64,000 nucleotides of DNA, taken from Isoetes taiwanensis. Lineage: Eukaryota; Streptophyta; Lycopodiopsida; Isoetales; Isoetaceae. This document shows positions 22,461-32,256 of the stretch, in pieces; the first letter of the stretch is position 1, and every line of letters starts with the position of its first letter. The stretch spans positions 521,461 through 585,460 of the forward strand of contig JAJEKV010000094.1 of assembly GCA_021234155.1 (NCBI GenBank), in the 5' to 3' direction. The notes beneath the pieces were generated by a model. It searched no databases. It was not told the origin of the DNA and was given only the letters and a program-made list of their open reading frames with translations. The position numbers and the translations under genes were made by a program.

Positions 22461-23795
22461 GACCACGATGCAAACCAAGAAAACTGCCTTGTAATGCATT
22501 TCAAAACAACGTGTTCTTTTCAACCTTTGACACCATATTAAATGGGTTGAGGCATATTTGTGTGAGTACCTAGCCCTATGGACGATAAAAAATACCTTCC
22601 TTCCTTCCTTCCTTCCTTCCTTCCTTCAACCACCCATAAGGAAAACCCTCTCCTCCTCCCATGGGGACATGTCATAAACATATAACAGACCCATGTTCGT
22701 GTAATGATCGGTATGCAACTGTATCGACACTTGCTAGTAAAACAACTGTATTGGCACTGTATCGACACTTGCTAGTAAAAACTTATCGGCACTTTGCCAG
22801 TGGTGCTGCCAACCTGCAATCATGTTTAATGTAATGTAATGTCTGTTTAACATGTCGTGCATCTCTTCATGCTGTCAACTTCTAAAAACGCTTAGCATTC
22901 ACCCTCAACGTTCTATATATGGTAAAGTACATGATTAATTCATGCAATACTGGGTAAGTAGAAGATATGAAGGCATATACTCTTCAGTTTAGAAATATCT
23001 ATATATGGATGCAAAACACTAGGGCACGGCCATATGTGAGCTTTAATTCCACCCTCCATATACGTTCCAAGTACCTACAAAGACGTCATGTGGTCGTGCC
23101 TATTAATGCTTCTTTGAGCAGCTCACGTGTCGGAAGGAGATTCTGGTCACACTTCAATACTCATAACAGACATTTGTTCACAATAATTGTCATATTCACT
23201 TCATATTCCATCACTTGTAACAACTATTTCTTTGAGTGCCCATATTTAACTTATTATACAAACCTTTGTCTACATGCACATAACTATCTTATTGAATGGT
23301 CTACCATGATGCAAACCAAGAAAAACTGCCTTGTAACGCATTGAAAACGACGTGTTCTTTCTCACCTTTGACACCATATAACTCATGACACCCTTCAACC
23401 ACCCCACGAAGGAAACCCTTCTCCTTTATAGAGACATATATAAAGACATAGTAGAACCATGCTCAAGTTGGACAATCTGTATATACAACTGTATCAACAC
23501 TTGCTAGTGTTGTTGCCAGCATGGGAAATTCACATCTAATGTACGTTCCATTATGCTTGATGCGTCGTGCATTCCTTCGTGTCGTCAACTTTATAACACT
23601 TTAGCAACCACTATCCCATTGTGTCTGAGAGACCTTCCCATTTCAATACTCATAGCAATGACATTTGCATAATAATTGTATATTCACTTCACATTTCAAC
23701 ACTTGTAATAACTATTTCTTTTGGAGTGCTGAAATTTATCTTATCTTACAACCCCCTTTGTGTACATGCACAAGAACTTTCTTATTGAATAGACT
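22461..23795. repeat. Segmental tandem duplication (839 bp and 496 bp copies)
   Basis: Copy 1 (22461-23299) and copy 2 (23300-23795) start with CCA(C/T)GATGCAAACCAAGAAA and proceed in the same order through GTGTTCTTT, CCTTTGACACCATAT, CAACTGTATC(G/A)ACACTTGC, CTTGTAA(C/T)AACTATTTCTTT and CTTATTGAAT. Copy 1 is longer because of a (CCTT)n expansion, an internal duplication of CTGTATCGACACTTGCTAGT and about 220 bp of extra sequence near 22905-23130. No coding content is conserved. Confidence 0.8.
22590..22626. repeat. (CCTT)n microsatellite
   Basis: About nine uninterrupted CCTT units in copy 1 of the duplication, absent from copy 2. Confidence 0.9.
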
Positions 23796-24189
23796 TTTAA
23801 ACTTATTAATTGAAGGAAAAGTAAAAAAAAAAAAAAAAACTAGGGACACGGCTTGCAAATGGAACTACATGGAAAATGGGTCACGAGTATGAAATAATAT
23901 TACTACAATAAAGAACATGGGATACATGTTCTAGAATACAATGAAGTGTAAATATCCCTAATCGAGCACACCCTTCTTCTTTGTAGGTTGTTTTGAAGCC
24001 TCAAATATCTTAAAATATACCATGGCCTCAAAACCGGAATGAAAATGTTTAAAGTCAAGACAACCTTGTAGCAAGTAACAAAAGAAACAAATAAAAAAAA
24101 GCAATAACAATCATTACAAATTGACAAACACATATGTAAATAATAATAAAATGTATGCCAAAATATGCATAATAATATTACAAAAACTT
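23796..24189. other. Unassigned AT-rich DNA
   Basis: Contains an A(18) run near 23822-23839 and no supportable gene. Confidence 0.4.
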
Positions 24190-24800
24190 ATCACGGCTGC
24201 CTTACGCCGCTAACGCTTCTTAGTTCCAACCCGGCCGAGGTTTGGCCCACTATTAACGCTCAACCGCACAATGCAATGCATGCTTAATAATGGGTTTCTA
24301 TTCACAAGGGTGCAAGACCACATGTGGTAGCATTTTATGAATTGTCGAACATGGGATTTGAACCCACATTGTTGCCTTACGCCCTCTGCCCATAATGATA
24401 GATAGTTGTCGCGACCGCACCATGAGATTCCCAATGCCGTATCCCCTTTCTCTTTTATCCTCTCTTTTTATCACCCGATGCTAGTCGGGCAGGGTGTTTG
24501 GGTTGCAACGGTGGCCCCGACGCTGGGTTGCTGCTATTCTCAATGGCCATCCATTGCTGGCCGCCAGGGTTTTGAGCCCGATGGGTGCCGCTATCTTTTC
24601 GCCATCCATTAAGCATTCGCTGGGTTTTGAGCCTGATGGGGATGCCCGTAACCAATGGCCCGGACCACTCAGGCTAACAACGCGATGGACCTTTTTTGTT
24701 TATTTAGCCGCACCGATGATGGGCAAAGCTTTGAGCCTTGAGCCCGATCGGGTTTCCTATAACCATTAGCTTAACCACTTGGCCATCAACGCCGTTGAGC
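24190..24800 (-). repeat. Cluster of tRNA-like polymerase III modules
   Basis: On the minus strand, module 1 has a perfect A box TGGCCAAGTGG (24775-24785) and a B-like GGGCTCAAGGCTC. Module 2, about 110 bp on, has TAGCCTGAGTGG (24665-24676) and GGCTCAAAACCC. A further half-module repeats CCCATCGGGCTCAAAACCC. A last module has the perfect B box GGTTCAAATCC (24354-24364). Modules 1 and 2 are homologous along their length (GCGTTG...A box...ATGGTTA...B-like). None folds obviously into an intact tRNA, so these are SINE or decayed tRNA arrays rather than working genes. Confidence 0.6.
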
Positions 24801-25643
24801 ATCTTTTATCTCCGCCTCATTTGTTTAATGTTTCTAGTTTGATTTGTTGAAGAATACATGTGGAGAAACGCCATGGTAATCAAAACAAAGATGCCATCTA
24901 TCGTATGTGGGGCCGTGAAAAGGAATGGGATGAAAGATATAGAGCACGACCTTTGTTTGAAGTATGCGGAATGGAAGTGATCTCACGTTGTCTCATTATC
25001 GCCGATGTATCGCATTGGTCCACGTAAATGCCTTGTGGACCGTGAGGCAAGCACAAACCGGCTATGGCGACGCCTGAATAATGGCCGAATAAATGTAAAG
25101 TGTACTAATGGCCGCAATAAATGCAAAGTGTATTAATGGCATGAATAAATGCAAAGTGCACATGTCTCATCAAGTTATTAGAGTGTATTAATGGCCGCAT
25201 AACGAAATGCAAAGTACACACGCCGTGTTTTGATAATTTTTAAGGAATGTGGGTGCAAACTTGCTCATTCTTTGCTCAAGAAACCTTAGATGGATTGATT
25301 GAGCAAGGGAGTCATGTGGCTATGGCTCTCCTCAATAAATATTAACTAGGAAAATACAAAAATGTTCCTCAAAATATTTTTTGACACTCTACGCGGCATG
25401 CACTAGAGCATCAAAAGAATCTCAAGAATAGAATCAAAGTGTATGCATTATATATGGTTTGATTATGTATTCAGGATACAAATTGGAATTATATTTTAAA
25501 ACATCCTATAAGTAAGTTTGTCCATCAAAAGAAGTTATATCACAACTATATGGCAAAACTTACTTCAAAGCTTTCTTCAAGTGGATGCACATGACTAAGA
25601 GGCTTGCAAATTATGCTTTGAGAGGTATATTCTTCTCGCTTTT
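24801..25643. other. Unassigned DNA with ATGGCCGNATAAATGCAAAG units
   Basis: Between about 25075 and 25215, short imperfect units resembling TAATGGCCGAATAAATGCAAAG recur three to four times. No gene is supported. Confidence 0.45.
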
Positions 25644-26011
25644 TGTTTGGATTCTTGGCATACACCCCCTCGAACAACAAATTCCATGATCACGGATGCT
25701 AAAAGCCGCCATGCTCATGATCACAAAACAAGAACACAAAACAAGAACAAGACAAGGAAATATGTACAAAGAATGAAGGGGGAACGAAGCCAAATGAGGC
25801 TCTCCAAATATGAGATAAACCCGAAAGTACATCCGAAGAGGTCCTGGCCTAATATAGTGTGGACCGCGAAATCTAAGCCGCACATCTAACTAATCTAAGC
25901 CATACACTTAAGTTAACCTAAGATGCCAAGTGTCAACCGCCACCATCGACATAACATGTGCATGCACCTAACATGTGTGATAATAAATGTTAACCACTAG
26001 GTGGTTAAGCA
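25644..26011 (-). repeat. 3' LTR of non-autonomous element
   Basis: Shares nearly the full length of 28511-28886, for example CATGCTCATGATCACAAAAC, AAGGAAATATGTACAAAG, TAAGCCATACACTTAAGTTA and the terminal palindrome TTAACCACTAGGTGGTTAA. Confidence 0.88.
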
Positions 26012-26379
26012 TCCCCCTAAAAGTTTTTTTTAGAACAAAAACATGTACGTACTTTTATAAGATAAACCCACAATTACAATATGGTGCCAAAAAATTTAGG
26101 GCAAAAATGATGGTTCCGTAATGGTTGGTTTTGTCACCGAAAAGATTTTCATGAGGGGATCAAAAGAGAATGTCGAATGTCGAAACATGGATCATAAGAA
26201 CTTTGGGCCAAAACATGAAGACCATCCCCTTATATTATGGGTAAGTCTATTTCAACATATAGTGCCCAAAAGTTCATTAAAAAATAATTAAAGGGTCTTC
26301 AAAAATGTAAACACCTTAAAAAGCATTCCCGTGATTGACCATAGGAGAGCCGTGACTATACGCCACAATATTTGTGCAA

Positions 26380-26830
26380 AGCGTGGATGTTGAGCAAAAA
26401 GCGTGGCCATAAGCAAGCAAAGTGTGAGGGTGGGCCATAAAAAAGTGTGGCGAGCGTGGACATAGCGCGGGTGTTGAAAAAAAAGAGGACAAAAATTTTC
26501 GTGAGCATGGCTTTATGGCGTGGGGTCACGCGGGTCAATTTGGGCAAAAATACGGCATGGCCCCAAGGCCGCCATGAGCGTGGCCCGCCATCGCGGAGCC
26601 GCCGCCTGGAGCATAAGGGAAAAGTCATGAAGAGCGCGGGCAAAACCCCTGCGGAATGAACAGCGTGGAGATAGCGCGGACCTTACCAATCGGGCGTGGA
26701 AAAATACCGGCGTCAAGATTAAAGCATGGGCCATGGCAAATGACTCCGTTATCAACAACTCGCTATGGCAAAATAAGGGACCCGTGGATCAACCACCTCT
26801 AGTAGGGCGTGGGTCGAGGAGCGAAAAAAT
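26380..26830. repeat. GCGTGG/GCGCGG motif cluster
   Basis: Inside the LTR element, short motifs such as GCGTGGACATAGCGCGGG and GCGTGGAGATAGCGCGGA recur irregularly at least eight times over 450 bp. This is a degenerate minisatellite with higher GC than its surroundings. Confidence 0.55.
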
Positions 26831-28510
26831 ATCAAAGCCGACCAACGCTTTGGTTAGCGCAAACATCCGGTTTTATTGAAGACAATTTACCCTAAAAGCC
26901 GGCCCCGCTTCGGACCGGGTGGCGATAACAGAGGCAAATGCCACACATTGATCGTTCGACATCTTTATTTCTCACTGAAGAGCCGGGACGGGTGGAAGGT
27001 CGGGCAAGGAGAATAATTTCGAGGTTCTTCCGAGGATGAAAAGAGGTCTCAGGCATGAATCCCACGCGAATTTTAAAATGGTGTTGCACTCGTTAAAAAG
27101 AGGTTCAAGCTTCCATGGAATTGCAGATGCTTCCAGACAGCGATATAGCTAAAGATTGGGGCATTCAATGGTGCAAGAAACGGCTCTTCTTGGGAGCTGG
27201 AAGAGTCTACCGAAATAGAAAGTTGATCCCGTATAAGTGATGCCAAGGAAGGCTACCTGATTTTCACATTGAACTGGAGCATTTCAAATATGCTTGAAGC
27301 AAGGATGAAATACGTACCATGAACTAAAAAGGATAGATGATGTCCAGAGCATGGTTAAAGATGTCCACCAGGCTACGTATGATTTTCGAGTTAAAGCTTC
27401 TGAAGTGATAAAAATATTTTTCTGGTTTTGCGATAATGCGACTAGAAAGCCCTAATAAAGTCGACCGGCGTCTTTGGCTTGAAAACGAGTTTTATGGCAG
27501 CCGAATTTGTGCTTCTGGGACTAATGAAAATACTTTGCTTGTTTTGCGCATCGAACCGTAAAACCGACCGATGCTTGTCGGAAGACCTTTGTTGCAGCCC
27601 GCTTAGCTTGAGAGTGATGGATGGGGGCAGCGTAAATGCTGGCCCCTCTTGAAAACCCGCAAGAAGAATGCATATAGAAAGCTTGGATAAAGCGTGAATA
27701 ACGCCAAGAAATGAGCAAGAGGTCGGTTTCGCAAATAAGAACATGATGCCACAAATACTGTAATTTAGATGAGTGGGCTGCCCGTTGTTGATGATGCTCA
27801 CTTATTCTTGAACGATGCTTGCTTTACGTGATGTAGATGAAAAAGAACGATGATCCTCCATGGAGATTTGAGACTGAATCGACATAGAGGGGGCTAGCCA
27901 AGCCGCCGGCCCTCTGTAATAATCAACAAGAAAAAATTTTATGGAGGAATGTAACAATCAACAAGAAAAAACTTCATGGAGGAAGCTAACAAGAGTTGTT
28001 GATGCGATAATCACGCATCGCCTCTATGAGACAAAATATTTTTGGGTGTGCAAGAGGCACAAAATTTCGGATAAGCCAAGATAAAACGTAAGATGATAAA
28101 AAATTGAGCAAAGACATGATTTTTTTTTTTTTTTGATAGCTTTTTTCAAAAAAAAAGATAAAAACACTTGATTTTTTCTTGATTTTGTTGTAGAGAGGAG
28201 GTCAAGCCACCACTCCGAAATCCTCGAAACGAAACCGCATTGCCGCACTTGAAAAACGTAGTCTTGAGAACGATTTACGAAATTAAATTTGATCACCGGC
28301 AGAATCATCAACCGTTGAAAAAACAAAGGCCTCCAAGCCGGATACACAAATCGACTTGGTTGGGCAAACTAAGGAAACCCTAATAGGGAAGAATAGTATA
28401 CAAGAAGTCTTCAAAACGGGAAAAATTGGAGCAAAGAAGACAACAAAGAAAAACAAAGAAGGGAGAAGAAAGTGATCACGAAATTTAACCCCGAAGATAA
28501 CAAGCGCCAA

Positions 28511-28886
28511 TGTTTGATTCTTGGCATACACCACCCGCAACAAAGAAATCCATGACTGCCGGATGCTACAAAGCCGCCATGCTCATGATCACAAAACAAG
28601 AACACAAAACAAGAACAAGACAAGGAAATATGTACAAAGAATGAAGGGGAACGTGAGCCAAATGAGGCTCTCCAAATATGAGATAAACCCCGAGTACATC
28701 CGAAGAGGCTCCGCCTAATATAGTGTAGACCGCAAATCTAAGCCGCATATCTAACTAATCTAAGCCATACACTTAAGTTAACCTAAGCATGCCAAGTGTC
28801 GGGTCCACCATCGACACCTAACATGCATGCACCTAACATGTGCATGCACCTTAACATGTGCAATGTTAACCACTAGGTGGTTAACA
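28511..28886 (-). repeat. 5' LTR of non-autonomous element
   Basis: Starts on the minus strand with TGTTAACCACCTAGTGGTTA, a 21-bp near-perfect palindrome at the LTR edge, and ends ...AATCAAACA. It contains several CATGCACCTAACATG units. Confidence 0.88.
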
Positions 28887-29177
28887 TTTTCTTTGAAGGA
28901 TTAAAATACAAGTAAAAGCAACTTAGATTCTCATGAACATAGTAATCGATCTTGGTGCCCGCATGAACACGTGATCACCAACTTGTTACCGAAGCCAATA
29001 AACTATATTTGTATGAACCAGAAATTTGTGAATTCTACCTCTCATACAAACAAAGCTAATCTGCAAATTTACTTTGAAGATGAATGTTGTATGTCTCTTA
29101 TGTGAAAAAATATATATATGGTCGCGAAAAGAAAGTAAGCAATGTGCCTTGCATGGTGTTAAGTACTAAAGGGACTC
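28887..29177. other. Unassigned AT-rich DNA
   Basis: Nothing supportable was seen. Confidence 0.4.
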
Positions 29178-29282
29178 AACATGCATGCATTGCATGGTAT
29201 GCATGCATTGTGTGCATGCATTGTGTGCATGCATTGCATGCATGCATGCATCGCGGTGAATGCATGCACGCATGCATGCCAA
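29178..29282. repeat. GCAT-type alternating purine-pyrimidine tract
   Basis: About 100 bp built of TGCATGCATTG and GCATGCATGCATGCA units. Open frames on both strands (Met/His/Ala/Cys-rich) are compositional artefacts. The sequence is prone to cruciform or Z-DNA formation. Confidence 0.85.
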
Positions 29283-29465
29283 ACCATAGGTTGGGAGTGC
29301 AAACTAATAAGAAAATGCCGCTTTGGCGAAATCAAGCTATTTACCCTCACACAAATACAACAATAGAATATGCAAACCATAGTAAAATGGTCAGATAATT
29401 ATATATTTTGCAAGACGAACCATTTTTGTGATATAAGGTCTAAAGGGGAGTGAAGAAGATCAATG

Positions 29466-29549
29466 GCCCAAACAATTTTGTGTTTCTTGTTGAAAGAACA
29501 AGGGCCCCCCCAAACAATTTTGTGTTTTTTGTTGAAAGATCAAGGGCCT
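29466..29549. repeat. 42-bp tandem duplication
   Basis: AACAATTTTGTGTTTCTTGT-type units occur twice (about 29470 and 29512), each ending near CAAGGGCC. Confidence 0.75.
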
Positions 29550-29882
29550 TGATCTATTGTGATTCATTATTAAAATTAAAGAATGAGAAGACAAAAACAT
29601 CATTATGTAAAAAGACAAGAAAAGGGAGGATTGATGATGGGCGAGATCAAGGGTGGAGATTTTATTGAAAAAAATAAATATTCTTGAGGAGCAAAATGTC
29701 GCCCCCTCTTTTCCTTTGCCCCAAAATCTTACAAGGGGATGGCACCCTCTGCTTGGTTCAAGATCAAAGGCTCTCCATGTTTCGCACGCATGGAGGGCTC
29801 ATTCATATGTATTCTTATTCTTATTGATTATGTGGAAGATTTTGGGGTTCAATTTCTCTCATTGTGTTTCTCTCTCCATTTT

Positions 29883-29887
29883 CTTGG
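29883..29887. repeat. Copia target-site duplication (left)
   Basis: CTTGG, identical to 41439-41443, directly abuts the outer ends of both LTRs. Confidence 0.9.
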
Positions 29888-30325
29888 TGTTGGAATCAAA
29901 CGCTTTGAGCCCGGAATTGAACCTAAGAAATTCCAAACTCAATCTTCCCTTAGCACCTCCTCAAAATCCACAAAGGATGTACCCCGCTTAAAGCAAATCG
30001 AAACCCACGAGAATTCCACACGGAGACTAAATTACAAGATCACACAAACCGGATAAACGATCGGCCTTCTACTATAGAAAACATCATATCACGATAATCA
30101 CCTGTTCCACCCGCCCAATATAAAAATACCAAAAGATATGGAAGCTCCACCGCTTTCTCGCAACGATGCCGAAGTTCAACAACCGCTCAAAACCTCTCGT
30201 TCTCTTTCACCATATAAATTTTGGTCCGCTTTCCTTTTTATTTTTGTTCCATGCAAAACTATATGTAAACGCTAACCATGTGTCATTGGGTCAAAATGCC
30301 ATCACTTAGGCATGTAATTCCAAAT
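29888..30325 (-). repeat. Copia 3' LTR
   Basis: 438 bp and homologous throughout to 40961-41438. The outer end reads TGTTGGAATCAAACGC on plus. The inner end is mutated (TTCCAAAT instead of TTCCAACA). Confidence 0.92.
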
Positions 30326-30336
30326 AATCCCCTCAT
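30326..30336 (-). other. Copia polypurine tract
   Basis: Minus-strand ATGAGGGGATT directly precedes the 3' LTR, as expected for the plus-strand primer. Confidence 0.75.
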
Positions 30337-30339
30337 GCG

Positions 30340-31067
30340 TAAGTGTTTGATGGTTCCAACATCTTCTATTCCTAAATCCTTTTGAAATACTTTAAATTTA
30401 GATTCGACAAAGCTTTTGTAAGAATGTCAACACACCGTACTCCTCAAAAGGGTCTATACAAGACGCTTTATTTCTCCGCCCATAAATTTCTCTAGATGCA
30501 AGAGACATGCCGATATTCAAATTTTCTGTAGAAAGAGCAATAAAGGGTTGTTTCTTTACTTTTCAAGAAATAGCGACCCTCTGTAGCAAGACATATCCCT
30601 CGATCTTGATCCACAAGGAGTGTCCCGATCACCTCCCCAATATGCATCCGCAAAACCTTCAAGTAATAGACTTTGCAATCTTACACCATGTTCACGCCCA
30701 ATACAAGACCATAGTCCCCGAAAATCTTCGTGAACCTTAAAATACGCTTTATGCGATTTCCAGGACCTTCACCAGATTATTTAGAAATTGGCTTTAACAC
30801 ATTTACTCCATATGAAAAAAAATCAAGACGTGTACAAATTGATACATATTGAAGACATCCAATAAGCTCTCTATAAGGTCGATTCATCATGATATGCTCT
30901 TCCTTTTTTGTTTTGGGACACATCTCAGAGCTGATTTTCTGTCCAGTTGCTACTGGAGTGCTTGCAGGCTTACATTCTATCATTCCAAATCTTTTAAGCA
31001 TCCCTAGAATATTTCGTTTTTGAGTAATAGCTATAAATCCCTTCTCTTTATCTCTGTAAATTTCCAT
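30340..31067 (-). pseudogene. Copia pol: end of RT and RNase H
   Basis: 31067-30777 is open and contains ITQKRNILGMLKRFGMIECK, STPVATG and PYRELIGCLQYVSICTRLD, the typical connection between copia RT and RNase H (usually ...GSLMYL...TRPD). Downstream frames hold DTPCGSRS and QPFIALSTEN, matching the RNase H region (...STTEAEY). Frames are shifted several times. The normal D-x(n)-E catalytic set cannot be confirmed. Confidence 0.88.
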
Positions 31068-31069
31068 AC

Positions 31070-31839
31070 CTAATAACCTTTAAGCTCCCCCCAGTCCTCA
31101 TTTTGAAATCTTTTCTTTAGAATATCTTTGCAATAATTTAAGCAACCAATATCATTAGCAGCCATTACGCAATCATCTACATAAACTGCAATTATGCAAA
31201 AGTATCCATCTTTCCTATAGATGTAGACATTTCCATCCATATTTAATTTTTCAAACCCATGTGTTTTCAAATGATTGTCAATACATACATACCACTGACG
31301 TGGAGCTTGTCTTAGGCCATATACTGCTTTCTGCAATTTCCACACCTTATCTCCATCAACTTCGTATCCAGGAGGCTGCTCCATATAAATTTCTTCATCC
31401 AAGTCTGCATTGAGAAATGCCGTGCAAACATCCATATGATGCAACTCTAAGTTGTGCATATTAGCAGCAGCCATAATTGCCCTGACACTTGTTAATTTAA
31501 CAATCGGAGAGAACGTTTCATCATAATCAATACCTTCCTTCGCTTGAGTAAACCCTTTCGCCACCGGGCCTAGCTTTTAAATTTCGAAGTTTGCCCATCT
31601 CGTCCCCTGCTTAATTCTAAAAATCCATTTATTTCCAACAATATTTCTGTTAGTAGGTCTGCAACCAGTTTATATCGCTCCTCAGACGCTCAAAAGAGCT
31701 TAGTTCGCATTCATTGCATCCTTCCATTTCTTGAATCTAGACTTCTATGGCTTCATTATAGTTGCTTGGTGTATCAATTTCTAATACGCATATAAGAGCG
31801 TAAATTACCCGCTCGCTTCCTCTCTTTTCTTTTTGTTGC
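31070..31839 (-). pseudogene. Copia pol: reverse transcriptase
   Basis: A 164-codon open stretch (31564-31070) contains MAKGFTQAKEGIDYDETFSP, MDVCTAFLNADLDEEIYMEQ, KAVYGLRQAPRQWY and the catalytic IIAVYVDDCVM (YVDD). Upstream, to about 31800, broken frames give VGNKWIFRIK and SNYNEAIE, the standard start of copia RT. The YVDD aspartates are intact, but a frameshift near 31070 separates it from the RNase H part. It copies the element RNA into DNA inside cytoplasmic virus-like particles. Confidence 0.93.
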
Positions 31840-32129
31840 TCAAGAGCACTTCTCCGTACTTCTTCCCGGGGTCTCATCCCTTCCATATTGTGAAGTATCA
31901 AAGATATCCCCTTTTAAGCAATTCAGCCTTCCTTCTATCGCCTTATTGGCTCGAGCCGCCCCATTTCATATCGTCATGCTCAGCGACCTTCCCCGATCAA
32001 CTTCTTCATCCGGGCTTGTTTGACAATGGCTTTTTCTTCCTTATCATCAAAATAATCTATTGGTTCCCGCTAATATCTTTATTCCAGATCTTTATCTGCA
32101 TCTCGATCTTCTTTATTAGTACTTAAAAA
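31840..32129 (-). pseudogene. Copia pol: integrase-RT spacer (RT side)
   Basis: By position this is the variable, acidic linker between integrase and RT. On the minus strand the piece beside the LINE reads STNKEDRDADKD. It joins in sense to 38711 onward once the LINE is removed. Confidence 0.65.
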
Positions 32130-32139
32130 CCGATCTTTG
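32130..32139. repeat. LINE-B target-site duplication (left)
   Basis: CCGATCTTTG, repeated at 38701-38710 right after the LINE poly(A). Five preceding A residues may extend it to 15 bp. Confidence 0.92.
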
Positions 32140-32256
32140 GAAGCTTGCACAAGATGAGAAGATTAGTGGAGAGAATGAAAATAAAGCGGGCGCTGAAAAA
32201 ATGAGCGTTGGCGCTCCTCGCGTCCGCCTTAGGAAACGTGGAAAGCCTGAGCCTCG

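Larger units (their letters stand above)
25644..28886 (-). mobile_element. Non-autonomous LTR retrotransposon (3.24 kb)
   Basis: Two direct repeats of about 370 bp flank 2.5 kb with no gag-pol motif in any frame. On the minus strand both LTRs run TG...CA. The 5' LTR (28511-28886) is followed by TTGGCGCTTG, a TGGCGC-type primer-binding site, and the 3' LTR (25644-26011) is preceded by the purine tract TTTTAGGGGGA. Together these fix the orientation. The flanks share only TTTT, so the TSD is weak. Absence of coding capacity and this length fit a LARD/TRIM-like element mobilised in trans. Confidence 0.85.

Noticed and set aside
22538-22768. Frame with EGRKEGRKEGR
   Set aside because: Caused by the (CCTT)n microsatellite.
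24354-24430. Functional tRNA gene
   Set aside because: A and B box spacing is tRNA-like, but acceptor, D and anticodon stems do not pair convincingly.
24406-24769. Frames of 66-91 codons over the tRNA-like cluster
   Set aside because: They arise from the module repeats (GFEPDG-type readings of GGGTTTTGAGCCCGATGGG) and not from a coding gene.
29084-29398. Met/His/Ala/Cys repeat protein on both strands
   Set aside because: Translation of GCAT-type simple repeats, open on both strands.
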